From JBMNGO01 sp050949885 (GTDB lineage: Bacteria > Bacillota > Syntrophomonadia > Syntrophomonadales > Syntrophomonadaceae): a stretch of DNA of 64,000 nt. The notes under the pieces were generated by a model. That model had not been told where the DNA came from, did no database searches, and worked only from the letters and a program-made list of their open reading frames with translations. Both the position numbers and the translations under genes were made by a program. This document shows positions 17,434 through 26,412 of the stretch, one piece after another. Within the stretch, counting starts at the first letter, position 1. Every line of letters starts with the position of its first letter. Location: contig JBMNGO010000008.1 in the NCBI GenBank assembly GCA_050949885.1, positions 124,001-188,000 of the forward strand, read 5' to 3'.

Positions 17434-18056
17434 TTTTCCCTCCAGAGGCTAATCAACTTTTTGGATGTACCAGCAATGTCCTCACTGCCTAAAATGGCTG
17501 ATATGACAGATATCCCGTCAATACCGGAAGACTTTACTTCCTTTAAGTTGGACAGCCCGATTCCCCCTATACCTACAACCGGAATAGAAACTGCCTCTTT
17601 TATCATCCGCAAACCAGTAAGTAAAATAGGCTCCCCAGTATCCAATTTGCTGTCCGTAGGATACACAGGTCCCACCCCCAGGTAATCAGCTCCATGGTTC
17701 TCCCCATACAAGGCTTGATCCACATTGGCCACCGAATAACCCACAATTTTCTTGGGTCCCACCAACCTGCGGACAATTTCTAAGGGCAAGTCCCCCTGGC
17801 CAATGTGGATTCCATCAGCATCTACAGCCAGGGCAATATCCAACCGGTCGTTAATAATCAAGGGAATATTGTAACTATGCACCAGTTCCTTCATTCTCAA
17901 AGCCAGGTTATAAAACTCCAGGCTCGAGGTATCTTTCTCACGCAACTGGACCAGTGTAACTCCGCCTTTTATAGCCTCTTCCACAGATTTAAACAGGTCT
18001 TTGCCTTTAAGAATCCCCCGGTCAGTGACCAGGTACAAGCTGTAGTCTATAAGCAT
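17430..18056 (-). CDS. thiE: Thiamine-phosphate synthase
   Basis: ThiE joins HMP-pyrophosphate and thiazole phosphate to make thiamine monophosphate. The 208-residue TIM barrel shows VQLREKD, LIINDRLDIALAVDADGIHIGQ with GDLP, VGYSV, ADYLGVGPVYPT(D) and VVGIGGI, covering the substrate and phosphate sites. It overlaps thiM upstream by 10 bp and the HAD gene downstream by 4 bp, pointing to translational coupling along the operon. Confidence 0.97.
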   Translation of the reverse strand: MLIDYSLYLVTDRGILKGKDLFKSVEEAIKGGVTLVQLREKDTSSLEFYNLALRMKELVHSYNIPLIINDRLDIALAVDADGIHIGQGDLPLEIVRRLVGPKKIVGYSVANVDQALYGENHGADYLGVGPVYPTDSKLDTGEPILLTGLRMIKEAVSIPVVGIGGIGLSNLKEVKSSGIDGISVISAILGSEDIAGTSKKLISLWREK

Positions 18057-18850
18057 TCCAGTTTTCCTTCTTTCATCATATCTTCTGCTGACAGGCTGTA
18101 AATATAATCAAACAGCTTAACCCTAAAGGTACCAGGAAGTATGCCGGGAAAAGATGCAGCCGCCTTTTCCCCGGCTAGCCCCATGGCCATGATTCCAGCC
18201 ACAGTAGCAGCCAAAGGCTCATCACAGGCTCCCACCGTAGCCGCTACCAGAGCCCCAACCATACAGCCGGCCCCGGTGATTTTAGTTAGCATTGGTGTCC
18301 CGTTATGGACCAGGTAAGTATTTTGGCCGTCGCTGATAATGTCAACTTTCCCGGTGGCCGCTGCAATGGTGTTGTATTTCTGGGCCACTATCCGGCAGGC
18401 CAGAATAGCGTCATCCCCATCATCTATGGAATCCACGCCCCTCATTTTTCCTCCCAGTCCAGCCAAGGATTTTATTTCTCCTGTATTTCCTTTAATAACG
18501 GCAGCGCCCCCATAATCCCAAAGCTGGTCCACAAATTTAACCTTGCGGCTAACAACCCCCATGGCTACCGGATCCAGTATTACCGGCTTTTTAAGTTCAT
18601 TAGCCCGCCTGGCAGCTAAAAGAGCAGCATCCCACTGTTCATCAGTAAGGGTGCCTAAATTTATGTAAAGGGATGAAGCGATGCCTATGAACTCTTCCGC
18701 TTCCCTTCTGGCTTCCACCATGGCGGGAGAGGCGCCAAAGGACAAGAGTATATTGGCGCAGTCGGTTACTGTTACATAGTTGGTAATAGCCTGAACTAAT
18801 GGAGTCTTGTCTTTTACCATTGATAAGCATTTGCTTACTTTGTTTAACAT
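18047..18850 (-). CDS. thiM: Hydroxyethylthiazole kinase
   Basis: ThiM phosphorylates hydroxyethylthiazole, a salvage step. The 267-residue ribokinase-like protein shows VQAITNYVTVTDCANILLS, SPAMVEA, the LDPVAMG motif, VIKGN(TGEI) and the anion-hole GAGCMVGALVA. TAAAGGAG precedes the ATG at 18850. It lies between thiD (38 bp upstream) and thiE. The absence of de novo thiazole genes here suggests that this operon serves salvage. Confidence 0.97.
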   Translation of the reverse strand: MLNKVSKCLSMVKDKTPLVQAITNYVTVTDCANILLSFGASPAMVEARREAEEFIGIASSLYINLGTLTDEQWDAALLAARRANELKKPVILDPVAMGVVSRKVKFVDQLWDYGGAAVIKGNTGEIKSLAGLGGKMRGVDSIDDGDDAILACRIVAQKYNTIAAATGKVDIISDGQNTYLVHNGTPMLTKITGAGCMVGALVAATVGACDEPLAATVAGIMAMGLAGEKAAASFPGILPGTFRVKLFDYIYSLSAEDMMKEGKLECL

Positions 18851-18888
18851 TGTCTGATCTCCTTTAAATTTGGTATAATAAATTTTGC

Positions 18889-19698
18889 TTATATCTCATT
18901 TAAACCGGCTTTACGGTAAAGATCGCAAAAATGATGGGTGGGCCCCGCACCATTCCCTAGTTTAATGGAATTTTCGATAGCAATTTGCAGATATTGCTTG
19001 GCTTCCCTTACTGCTTCTCTCAAAGTGCTGCCTTTGGCCAGATAAGCTGCAATGGCCGAAGAAAAAGTGCAACCGGTGCCATGAGTATTGTTAGTTAGTA
19101 TGCGCTTTCCTTCCAGGAACTCAAAGTCCTTTCCGTCAAATACCACATCAATTGCTGCGCCGGTTAAATGACCACCTTTGACTACAACGCTTCTAGCTCC
19201 CATTTCATGTATAATAATGGCTGCCTTTTTCATCTCATCAATGTTGGAAATTTTATTTCCAGTTATGGCTTCCGCTTCGAACAGGTTGGGGGTGACCGTA
19301 TCAGCTATGGGAAACAAAAACTTGAACAGGGCTCCCTTGGCTTCCGGCCGCAGTAAGTGATAACCGCTCTTGGATATCATTACCGGATCTAATACAATAT
19401 TGGCCGCCTGGTTCTTTTGCAGGCACTCGGCAATAGTTTTAATTACTTCAATGCGGGACACCATGCCGATTTTCACAGCACTAATGGGAATATCAGCAAA
19501 CAGGCAGTCTATTTGTTCTCGAACCATGTCTGCATCTAATTCGTGTACCTTGAAAACCCCTGTAGTGTTTTGAGCGGTGACAGCAGTAATTACTGTCATT
19601 CCATAAGTCCCAAGAGCGCTAAAGGTTTTCAGATCGGCCTGTATCCCTGCGCCCCCGCAAGAATCTGATCCTGCAATGCTTAGTACGTTTTTCATCAT
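18889..19698 (-). CDS. thiD: Hydroxymethylpyrimidine/phosphomethylpyrimidine kinase
   Basis: ThiD phosphorylates HMP twice to the pyrophosphate used by ThiE. The 269 residues include SIAGSDSCGGAGIQADLKTF, GTYGMTVITAVTAQNT, VKIGM, LDPVMISKSG(YHL), TPNLFEAE and NNTHGTGCTFSSAIAA, the complete set of ribokinase-fold motifs. First gene of the operon, directly downstream of the TPP riboswitch; AAGGAGGAA lies before the ATG. Confidence 0.97.
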   Translation of the reverse strand: MMKNVLSIAGSDSCGGAGIQADLKTFSALGTYGMTVITAVTAQNTTGVFKVHELDADMVREQIDCLFADIPISAVKIGMVSRIEVIKTIAECLQKNQAANIVLDPVMISKSGYHLLRPEAKGALFKFLFPIADTVTPNLFEAEAITGNKISNIDEMKKAAIIIHEMGARSVVVKGGHLTGAAIDVVFDGKDFEFLEGKRILTNNTHGTGCTFSSAIAAYLAKGSTLREAVREAKQYLQIAIENSIKLGNGAGPTHHFCDLYRKAGLNEI

Positions 19699-19743
19699 TA
19701 TTCCTCCTTGGTTTTTAGAGCCAGATTCCTTTCAAACTACTAA

Positions 19744-19872
19744 CAAAAAAAGATGCATATAGTAATGCATCCTCATATGGCTGCACAGTTACATTCCCTA
19801 CGTTAGCATTACCTAGACAGGTTCAAAGGGTTAAGCCTGATGGCTTTCTCAGCTTTCGCTCCCCTAGTAATC
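19744..19872 (-). promoter_or_regulatory. TPP riboswitch (THI element) with transcription terminator
   Basis: Read on the minus strand from 19870 the leader shows the THI-box consensus: GGGGAGC, GCTGAGAAAGCC, ACCCTTTGAACCTG, and TAATGCTAACGTAGGGAA. It is followed at 19770-19746 by the hairpin GATGCAT/ATGCATC and TTTTTTT, the expression platform. Thiamine pyrophosphate should favour the terminator and shut off thiD-thiM-thiE-HAD. Confidence 0.95.
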
Positions 19873-19904
19873 TGTGGCTTTTTATTAAATTATTAACTAT
19901 ATTC

Positions 19905-19933
19905 AGTATCCTATATTAGAGTTTTTCTGTCAA
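19905..19933 (-). promoter_or_regulatory. Promoter of the thi operon
   Basis: On the minus strand a perfect TTGACA (19933-19928), a 17-base spacer and GATACT (19910-19905) lie 35-60 bp before the riboswitch. This is a strong match to a primary-sigma promoter. Confidence 0.75.
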
Positions 19934-19996
19934 TAGTGTCATGGGGAGGGGGATTTTGTCAAAATGAAGTTCCCGCCACATTGACACTAATTATCC

Positions 19997-20353
19997 CTAG
20001 TAAAACTGAACTCCCAGTTCGGTGAGCTTATCTGTCCATACCATTTTTAGTAACTCCAGGTCATCACTGTAATCAATTTTAGACTCATCTTCATCATATT
20101 CCAGTTGCTCTAGAACCTTGTATGAAAATGCCTCCCGGCCCAGTTCCTTCCAGTATTTCTGCATTTCCCGGTTAGGATGCCCTCCCGATTTTAGTTGAAA
20201 ATCTATCCGGTTAATGCGTCCTTTCAGATTCACGCCAACATCCAGATAGGTTTTACCATTGCTCTTGTTTATGACAGCAATAACGCCCATATCCGGCCTC
20301 ATGTGCTTGTATTGAGATTGCAGTTCCTTTTTCCGTTCATTGGATATTTCCAT
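19997..20353 (-). CDS. GIY-YIG-like protein, catalytic motif degraded
   Basis: A 118-residue protein resembling small GIY-YIG-family proteins: MGVIAVINKSNGKTYLDVG aligns with the GIY...YIG strand pair, followed by NLKGRINR (family Arg) and HPNREMQKYWKELG. The first tyrosine (GIY) is replaced (GVI) and YIG reads YLD, so nuclease activity is doubtful. The C-terminus is acidic (EYDEDESKIDYSDDL). AAAGGG stands 7 bases before the ATG at 20353; an upstream ATG at 20374 overlaps the previous stop and lacks a site. It forms a pair with the upstream gene. Confidence 0.7.
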   Translation of the reverse strand: MEISNERKKELQSQYKHMRPDMGVIAVINKSNGKTYLDVGVNLKGRINRIDFQLKSGGHPNREMQKYWKELGREAFSYKVLEQLEYDEDESKIDYSDDLELLKMVWTDKLTELGVQFY

Positions 20354-20373
20354 ACCATTACCCTTTCTGCTCA

Positions 20374-20853
20374 TTAATAACCCATCTGTTTCAGAATGTT
20401 AGCCAAAACCCACAGTCTCTCCCCAATTATCTCATCATCCTTGCTGATACAATCTCTAAATAATTTGATGTCCTCATCGATCATAGGATTGTCCGTACAA
20501 ATCGCTACGTTCATAGCATCACCCTGCAATCCCACCCTGGCAATAGTAGTTTGGTCAGGATCGTAGAGTTTCTCGTAACGATAAGCCTCCATGAAATGCT
20601 GCCTGCCCCGGCAAACCAGGATGGCCAGATCCAATACCCGGTGCAAAGGCAGTTCTTCTGACTGGCGGGACCACTTTTCACCTGTATATCTCCATACCTT
20701 GGCAGAAACATCAACACGGCCCCGATCATTCCACTGGGCCAGGCCCAGTGACAATCCCTTGGCATCAGATTTATAGGCGTACCGCCCGTCCACTGCTTCA
20801 TAATTGTCAACAACAATAACCGGCTTATGTTTCAAGTTAACTGGTATTTCCAT
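20374..20853 (-). CDS. Conserved protein of unknown function, paired with GIY-YIG-like gene
   Basis: A 159-residue soluble protein beginning MEIPVNLKHKPVIVVDNYEA, with conserved-looking stretches YKSDAKGLSLGLAQWN, DVSAKVWRYTGEKWSRQSEE, LPLHRVLDLAILVCR and GLQGDAMNVAIC. I believe relatives are catalogued as a DUF (possibly DUF6530), but could not check. Function unknown. GAGGTGA precedes the ATG. It ends where the GIY-YIG-like gene begins, so the two are one transcription unit. Confidence 0.65.
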   Translation of the reverse strand: MEIPVNLKHKPVIVVDNYEAVDGRYAYKSDAKGLSLGLAQWNDRGRVDVSAKVWRYTGEKWSRQSEELPLHRVLDLAILVCRGRQHFMEAYRYEKLYDPDQTTIARVGLQGDAMNVAICTDNPMIDEDIKLFRDCISKDDEIIGERLWVLANILKQMGY

Positions 20854-20979
20854 AAAAAAATCACCTCAATTGCACTGACTTACTAGACTACTAATTTACT
20901 AAATCAGTATACCTTAGCCTATACTATTATGTCAAACTGGTTTCAAATAGCTGTGTCAGGAGAACCGTTGGGCTGACTC

Positions 20980-22593
20980 TCATTTGAAAGGCCCATACTT
21001 TTCCATTATTTTTTCCGCTGTTTTTAGTCCATCAACTGCTGATGACATTATCCCCCCGGCGTACCCGGCTCCTTCACCCACAGGATAAATCCCTGCTATG
21101 TTGGATAAACGGTTGGAGTCACGGTTTATCCTGACCGGGGAAGAACTCCTGGTTTCTACTCCGGTGAGGATGCTATCGGGCATGGCAAAATCCTTAATTT
21201 TGGTGTCAAAATGAATTATGGCTTCTTTCATGGTAGCTATGACATAATCGGGCAGGCATTCTTTCAACTCAGCCAATTCCACCCCGGGGCGGTAGGTGGG
21301 TTTCACCCTGCCCCACTGAGTACTGGGCCGGTCCCGGAGAAAATCCCCCACCAGCTGGGCAGGAGCCCGGTAGTTTTGGCCCCCCAGCTGATAAGCCAAA
21401 CCTTCCCATTTTCTCTGAAATTCTACACCTGCCAGGGGATGAGAACCAGGAAAATCTGCCGGTGACACTCCCACCAGCAAGGCGGCATTGGCATTTATTC
21501 CGTCTCTTTTATATTCACTCATGCCATTGGTGACTACACCGTGTTCTTCTGAAGCTGCTGCTACTACATATCCTCCCGGGCACATGCAAAATGTATAAGC
21601 AGATCGGCCGTTTTTTCCGTGGTAAACCAATTTGTAATCTGCTGCCCCTAGTCCGGCAAGCTCGGCACTATCCCCATACTGGGCTTTATTTATAATTTCC
21701 TGGGGATGTTCTATTCTTACTCCTAAGGAAAAGGCTTTGGGGGTCATGGCTATGCCACGCCGGTGCAAGATGGCAAAAGTGTCCCGGGCACTATGGCCAA
21801 TGGCCAGCAAAACCACCTGGCAATTAATTCTCTCCCGGTCATTAACTATTACTGCCGCGATAGCCCCATCCTTTATGATAAAATCAGTTACCTTAGCCCG
21901 AAATCTTACTTCCCCGCCCTGGCTGATAATTGCTTGCCGGATATTCTTGACGGTTTCCCTGAGAATATCAGTTCCTATGTGGGGTTTGCTCATATAAAGG
22001 ATTTCCGGGGGGGCGCCCGCCTTGACGAATTCTTGTAATATAGTGCGGCACCTGGGGTCATTGATTAATGTTGTAAGTTTGCCGTCGGAGAAGGTTCCGG
22101 CCCCTCCTTCCCCAAACTGTACATTGCTTTCCGTATCCAACCGGCCATCGTTCCAGAACCTTTTTATCCTGGCGGTTCTTTGGTCAACATCATCTCCCCT
22201 TTCCAGGAGCAGGGGCCTGTAACCATGGCTGGCCAGCCTTAACCCGGCAAAAAGACCGGCTGGTCCTGTGCCGATTATTACCGGCCGTTCGGGCAAATAT
22301 TCGCTCCCTAATTTAATTTCCGGATAATTTAGATCAGGGGTGGGCACCACCTGTGGTGATCCTGCCCGCGCCAGAAAAACTTTTTCATTAGGGACCTTAA
22401 CATCTACCGTATATACAAAATATATTTCTTCTTTTTTTCTAGCATCAATGGATTTTTTGAATATGCTAAATTCCAGCAGATCCTGGTCCTTTATACGAAG
22501 CTTATTTACTATTAGTTGCCGCAAAGCATCTTTTTCTGCTTCCAGGGGGGCAGCCTTATTTATCCTGATTTTGAGATTAGCCAGCCTAATCAT
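20980..22593 (-). CDS. FAD-dependent dehydrogenase-like protein (COG2509 type)
   Basis: A 537-residue flavoprotein of a widespread but uncharacterised family. A basic alpha/beta N-terminal domain (1-100) precedes the dinucleotide motif IIGTGPAGLFAGLRLA (107-122). Then come FGEGGAGTFSDGKL, HIGTD, AIGHSARDTF, FSLGVRIEHPQ, and the closing GVETRSSSPVRI with YPVGEGAGYAGGIMSSAVDG. The reaction is unknown. The next gene, another FAD protein, lies 15 bp upstream, so the two form an operon. Confidence 0.85.
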   Translation of the reverse strand: MIRLANLKIRINKAAPLEAEKDALRQLIVNKLRIKDQDLLEFSIFKKSIDARKKEEIYFVYTVDVKVPNEKVFLARAGSPQVVPTPDLNYPEIKLGSEYLPERPVIIGTGPAGLFAGLRLASHGYRPLLLERGDDVDQRTARIKRFWNDGRLDTESNVQFGEGGAGTFSDGKLTTLINDPRCRTILQEFVKAGAPPEILYMSKPHIGTDILRETVKNIRQAIISQGGEVRFRAKVTDFIIKDGAIAAVIVNDRERINCQVVLLAIGHSARDTFAILHRRGIAMTPKAFSLGVRIEHPQEIINKAQYGDSAELAGLGAADYKLVYHGKNGRSAYTFCMCPGGYVVAAASEEHGVVTNGMSEYKRDGINANAALLVGVSPADFPGSHPLAGVEFQRKWEGLAYQLGGQNYRAPAQLVGDFLRDRPSTQWGRVKPTYRPGVELAELKECLPDYVIATMKEAIIHFDTKIKDFAMPDSILTGVETRSSSPVRINRDSNRLSNIAGIYPVGEGAGYAGGIMSSAVDGLKTAEKIMEKYGPFK

Positions 22594-22608
22594 CCAAAAC
22601 CTCCATTA

Positions 22609-23847
22609 CTATAACATTACAGCATGCTGTCCGGCTATATATCCCGAGGACCAGGCCCACTGAAGATTAAAGCCTCCGCACAGTCCGTCAATATCCAATA
22701 CTTCACCGGCAAAAAACAGACCCGGCACTAACCGGGATTGCATGGTTTGGGGATCCACCTCACGGGTGTCCACACCACCGGCAGTTACCTGGGCACTGGA
22801 CCAACCCTTAGTTCCCCGAACCTTAAATCTCCAATCGGTCAGGATCTTTACTATCCCTTCTCGCTCTGCAGCAGACAGCGAAGTCACCGGGCGTTTGACA
22901 TCAGTGAGGCCGACCTCACCCAATATTACCGGAATCAATCTTTTATTTATAAGTCCCACCAGACTAAAATCAAGGGGCTTCTTGGCCGCCAACTCCAATC
23001 GTCTTTGCATCAGATTCCTTAACTCTTCCCTGGACATAGTATCTATTATGGATATCTTTAAGAAAGCCTCCTTGCCTTCATTCATCAGTTCCCCTGCCTT
23101 CCTGCTTATTTGTAATATAGGCGGGCCTGATACGCCATAATTGGCAAAGAGAATATCTCCCCGATCCCGAGCAAGAGATTTATTCCGGTAAATAATCTCA
23201 GCCGTCCCCACAATTTTTACTCCTTGAATCCTGGGGAAGAATTTTCCCTCCAGCATGATTTGTACCAGAGCCGGAAAAGTATCAGTAACTGCATGTCCAA
23301 GGGTCTTAGCCAAGTCATAACCCCGACCATCCGAACCGCTATAAGGCATAGCCTTGCCTCCGGTAGCGACAATAACCCGACCTCCCCGGTAAATCTGTCC
23401 GTTTTCCAACTCAATGATGAATTGGTCTTTTTTCTTTTCAATACGCGTTACCAGGGCTTCACATATGATGTTTACTCCCAGCTCGTTCAACTCGTACAAG
23501 AGAACATCCAACACACTGGAAGCCTGATCAGACATGGGAAAAACCTTGCCAAAATCCTCCACCTTGGCCTGAATCCCCAATTTTTCGAAAAACCTTATAG
23601 TATCATCTACCGTAAAACTGGATAAGGCACTATAGGCAAATTGGGGATTCTTACCCTGGTAACAGGTGATATCGGCATTTATGTTGGTGAAGTTGCAGCG
23701 CCCGTTGCCTGTGGACAGAATCTTTTTGCCTACTCGCGGATTTCTCTCCAATATGGTTACCTCCGCACCCAGTCGCCGGGCGGAAATGGCAGCCGTCAGG
23801 CCGGAGGCGCCTCCGCCCACTACAATAACGTGTTTTTTTATTGTCAT
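22609..23847 (-). CDS. NAD(P)/FAD-dependent oxidoreductase, HI0933/BaiN family
   Basis: A 412-residue flavoprotein. It opens HVIVVGGGASGLTAAISARR (FAD motif at residues 6-25), followed by GNGRCNFTN, VEDFGKVFPMSDQASSVLD, VIVATGGKAMPYSGSDG and the C-terminal VTAGGVDTREVDPQTM and GEVLDIDGLCGGFNLQWAWS(SG). These are hallmarks of the HI0933/YhiN family, some members of which act in clostridial bile-acid reduction; no substrate can be assigned here. GGGGG lies upstream of the ATG. Confidence 0.88.
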   Translation of the reverse strand: MTIKKHVIVVGGGASGLTAAISARRLGAEVTILERNPRVGKKILSTGNGRCNFTNINADITCYQGKNPQFAYSALSSFTVDDTIRFFEKLGIQAKVEDFGKVFPMSDQASSVLDVLLYELNELGVNIICEALVTRIEKKKDQFIIELENGQIYRGGRVIVATGGKAMPYSGSDGRGYDLAKTLGHAVTDTFPALVQIMLEGKFFPRIQGVKIVGTAEIIYRNKSLARDRGDILFANYGVSGPPILQISRKAGELMNEGKEAFLKISIIDTMSREELRNLMQRRLELAAKKPLDFSLVGLINKRLIPVILGEVGLTDVKRPVTSLSAAEREGIVKILTDWRFKVRGTKGWSSAQVTAGGVDTREVDPQTMQSRLVPGLFFAGEVLDIDGLCGGFNLQWAWSSGYIAGQHAVML

Positions 23848-23867
23848 AATTTCCCCCTATTTTCCTA

Positions 23868-23966
23868 TGGTCCTTTAGGCTACTTATATTACCGGCCCAC
23901 GCTTCTATTTGGGCAGTAGATAAACCTAACTGCCCATCCTTTAGGGTACTCCTATATTACCGGGCA
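23868..23966 (-). repeat. Two direct repeats flanking a hairpin in the leader of the flavoprotein operon
   Basis: TCCTTTAGG-CTACT-TATATTACCGG at 23871-23897 recurs with small changes at 23938-23966. Between them, GGGCAGT and ACTGCCC (23911-23935) form a short hairpin. The block lies 20-120 bp upstream of the minus-strand start at 23847. It may be a duplicated regulatory site. Confidence 0.5.
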
Positions 23967-24041
23967 AACCCAGATAATCCCGCAGATTAGAAAAGTCCCT
24001 AATCAGCGCAAAGCTTAGTATTGCCTGCCGTTCATAAGTGT

Positions 24042-24128
24042 AAAAAAGCCGCCGTTTGCTCCTTTGGAGGCTCCAAGAAGCGCAACCAGTTTCATCCTTG
24101 CTGCTCCAAAGAAACCGGATGGGCGGCC
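24042..24128 (-). terminator. Terminator at the end of the pyr operon
   Basis: On the minus strand GCCGCC ... GGCGGC closes a long hairpin that also pairs CTTTGGAG with CTCCAAAG, followed by TTTTTT. It begins about 30 bp after the pyrC stop. The large internal loop is unusual for a simple terminator, but the stem next to the U-run is strong. Confidence 0.65.
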
Positions 24129-24158
24129 ATAGTCTTTAATTTAATTATTAATCACCAA

Positions 24159-25454
24159 TTACCTGATATTGCTAATCTTGCCGTCTTCAGCTACAATTAT
24201 TCCTCCCACTATGGTCATGTAAGGCCAGCCCTTTAATTTCATACCTTGGAAAGGATTGTTTTTCCCTTTGGAATAAAATGTTCTGGTTTCAACCTTTTTC
24301 TCCTTATGGGGATCAATTATGGTAATGTCGGCCAGCTCACCCAAAGAAAGGTGTCCCTTGTTAAGCCCCAGAACCCTGGCCGGTCCCGAGGTAAACAGTT
24401 CAACCATTTTATTTAAGCTGATTACCCCGGTTTTTACCAGTCTATCCATTACAACAGGAACCGCCGTCTCCAGTCCTGATATCCCGCTGGTTGCCAGGCT
24501 GAATTCGCAATCCTTGCTATCCCGATGATGGGGAGCATGATCAGTAGCAATGCAGTCAATTACTCCGGCTTGTAGTGCCTCTTTAAGGGCTTCCCGGTGC
24601 TCTTGGGAGCGCAGGGGGGGATTGACCTTGGCGTTAGTGTTATACCCTTCAACCATTTCATCGGTCAAGGCAAGATGATGGGGAGTCACTTCACAGGTTA
24701 CCATCAATCCTTCTTCTTTGGCCCGACGCACCATCTCCAAGGTTCCCCGGCTGGAAGCGTGACATATGTGCAAATGAGCTTCGGCCAGACGAGACAGTAA
24801 GATATCCCGTGCTACCATAACCTCCTCGGCTTCGGCAGGAACACCCCTTAATCCCAATATGGTAGAATAATAGCCCAGATGCATTTGCCCATCCCGGGAC
24901 AGGTCCAGGTCTTCACAATGGGATAGAATGGGCAGGCCAAACATCTTCGAATATTCCATGGCATTCAGCATTACATCAGCCCTGGATACTGGCCGGCCAT
25001 CATCCGATATAGCTACACAACCGGCTCTTATCAGATCAGCAATTTCAGAAATCTCCTGGCCTTCTTGCTTTTTGGTAATGGCTCCAATGGGCAGAACATT
25101 AACCAGTCCCGTTGTCTTAGCCTTCTCCCTGACAAAGCTGGCCACTGCATAATTATCAATCACCGGCCGGGTGTTGGGCATACAGCAAACCGTGGTGAAA
25201 CCGCCCACAGCTGCGGCTCGGGTACCCGTGGCAATGTCTTCTTTATACTCAAAACCAGGTTCCCGCAAATGGACATGTATATCTATGAACCCGGGGCAGA
25301 CCACCTTTTCCCGGGCATCAATGACCTGATCCGCTTCTGTCTCAATACTCCGTTCCATGGCTGCGATACGGCCATTTTCAATCAGTATGTCCTGTTTGGT
25401 ATTAATGTTTTTACCAGGATCAATCACCTGGCCGCCCTTAATTAGCAATCTCAT
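24159..25454 (-). CDS. pyrC: Dihydroorotase
   Basis: PyrC closes carbamoyl-aspartate to dihydroorotate. The 431-residue amidohydrolase shows the zinc motif DIHVHLREPG (H60, H62), the metal-bridging region, SHCEDLDL, HICHASS, and the catalytic CIATDHAPH. Its length matches the type I enzymes of Firmicutes. It overlaps pyrB by 17 bp. No other pyr genes follow, so the carAB, pyrD, pyrF and pyrE functions must be elsewhere. Confidence 0.97.
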   Translation of the reverse strand: MRLLIKGGQVIDPGKNINTKQDILIENGRIAAMERSIETEADQVIDAREKVVCPGFIDIHVHLREPGFEYKEDIATGTRAAAVGGFTTVCCMPNTRPVIDNYAVASFVREKAKTTGLVNVLPIGAITKKQEGQEISEIADLIRAGCVAISDDGRPVSRADVMLNAMEYSKMFGLPILSHCEDLDLSRDGQMHLGYYSTILGLRGVPAEAEEVMVARDILLSRLAEAHLHICHASSRGTLEMVRRAKEEGLMVTCEVTPHHLALTDEMVEGYNTNAKVNPPLRSQEHREALKEALQAGVIDCIATDHAPHHRDSKDCEFSLATSGISGLETAVPVVMDRLVKTGVISLNKMVELFTSGPARVLGLNKGHLSLGELADITIIDPHKEKKVETRTFYSKGKNNPFQGMKLKGWPYMTIVGGIIVAEDGKISNIR

Positions 25455-26379
25455 CTCTAGTACCTCCCATCATAAGGAAAAGCAAAGCCATCCTCACTGC
25501 AACTCCATTGGTTACCTGTTCATTTATATATGAATGATTACCTTCAGCCACCTCGCTGGAAATCTCTATCCCCCGGTTCATGGGTCCGGGATGCAGAACT
25601 AATACATCCTTTTGGGCCCTTTTTAGCTTGTCCGCAGTTATCATATAGAGGTTGGAATATTCCTCCATAGATGGAAACAAACCTCTTTCCTGTCTCTCCT
25701 TTTGAATTCTTAACGTATTTATCACATCTACCCCGTCAAGAGCTGCATCCAGGGAATAGTACCGCTTTACTCCCAGTTTTTCAATCTCGGGCGGCATCAA
25801 GGTTGATGGTCCGACTACCCTGATTTCACAACCAAATCTGCTTAAACCATATATATTGGAGCGGGCCACCCGGCTGTGCAGTACATCCCCAACAATGGCG
25901 ACTTTCAGCCCATCAAGGGTTCCCTTCTTTTCCCTGATACTGAAAAGATCCAGAAGGGCCTGGGTGGGATGCTCCCCTGCCCCGTCGCCTGCGTTGATTA
26001 CTCTCATGCGCGTATTACGGGCTACATAGTGAGGGGTACCGCTTATGGAATGCCGCATTACCAAAACATCAAAACCCATGGCCTCAATGGTTTTTATTGT
26101 ATCCTTAAGGCTTTCCCCTTTCTGCACACTGCTAGTGCTTACAGCAAGATTAACCGTATCGGCACTCAGGTATTTCCCAGCCATTTCAAAGGAAGTTCTA
26201 GTTCTGGTACTAGGTTCGTAAAAAACCGTAACCATTGCTTTACCTCTCAGGGTAGGCACTTTTTTAATGTCCCTTTTAATAATATCTTTCATGGGTGCTG
26301 CCGTATTTAGAATTAACTCAATTTGCTCCCGGCTCATATCACGCAATCCTAACAAATCCTTTTTTAATTCCACCTTCAA
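25438..26379 (-). CDS. pyrB: Aspartate carbamoyltransferase catalytic subunit
   Basis: PyrB condenses carbamoyl phosphate and aspartate. The product carries FYEPSTRTRTSFE (carbamoyl-phosphate site), the SSVQKGESLKDT loop, VMRHS, INAGDGAGEHPTQALLD and VLHPGPMNRGIEI. I favour the TTG at 26379 (GGAGGGG 6 bases upstream; 313 residues, start as in relatives). An ATG at 26406 is also in frame but close to the attenuator T-run and has a weak site. No pyrI regulatory subunit is present, as usual in Firmicutes. Confidence 0.95.
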   Translation of the reverse strand: MKVELKKDLLGLRDMSREQIELILNTAAPMKDIIKRDIKKVPTLRGKAMVTVFYEPSTRTRTSFEMAGKYLSADTVNLAVSTSSVQKGESLKDTIKTIEAMGFDVLVMRHSISGTPHYVARNTRMRVINAGDGAGEHPTQALLDLFSIREKKGTLDGLKVAIVGDVLHSRVARSNIYGLSRFGCEIRVVGPSTLMPPEIEKLGVKRYYSLDAALDGVDVINTLRIQKERQERGLFPSMEEYSNLYMITADKLKRAQKDVLVLHPGPMNRGIEISSEVAEGNHSYINEQVTNGVAVRMALLFLMMGGTRDEIAN

Positions 26380-26412
26380 ATAAGGCCCCTCCATTCTGTC
26401 CTTCATTTATAG

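Noticed and set aside
20980..22593. Two FAD protein genes read as part of a thiamine or redox pathway
   Set aside because: Neighbours give no pathway support; family motifs are clear, but substrates cannot be inferred.
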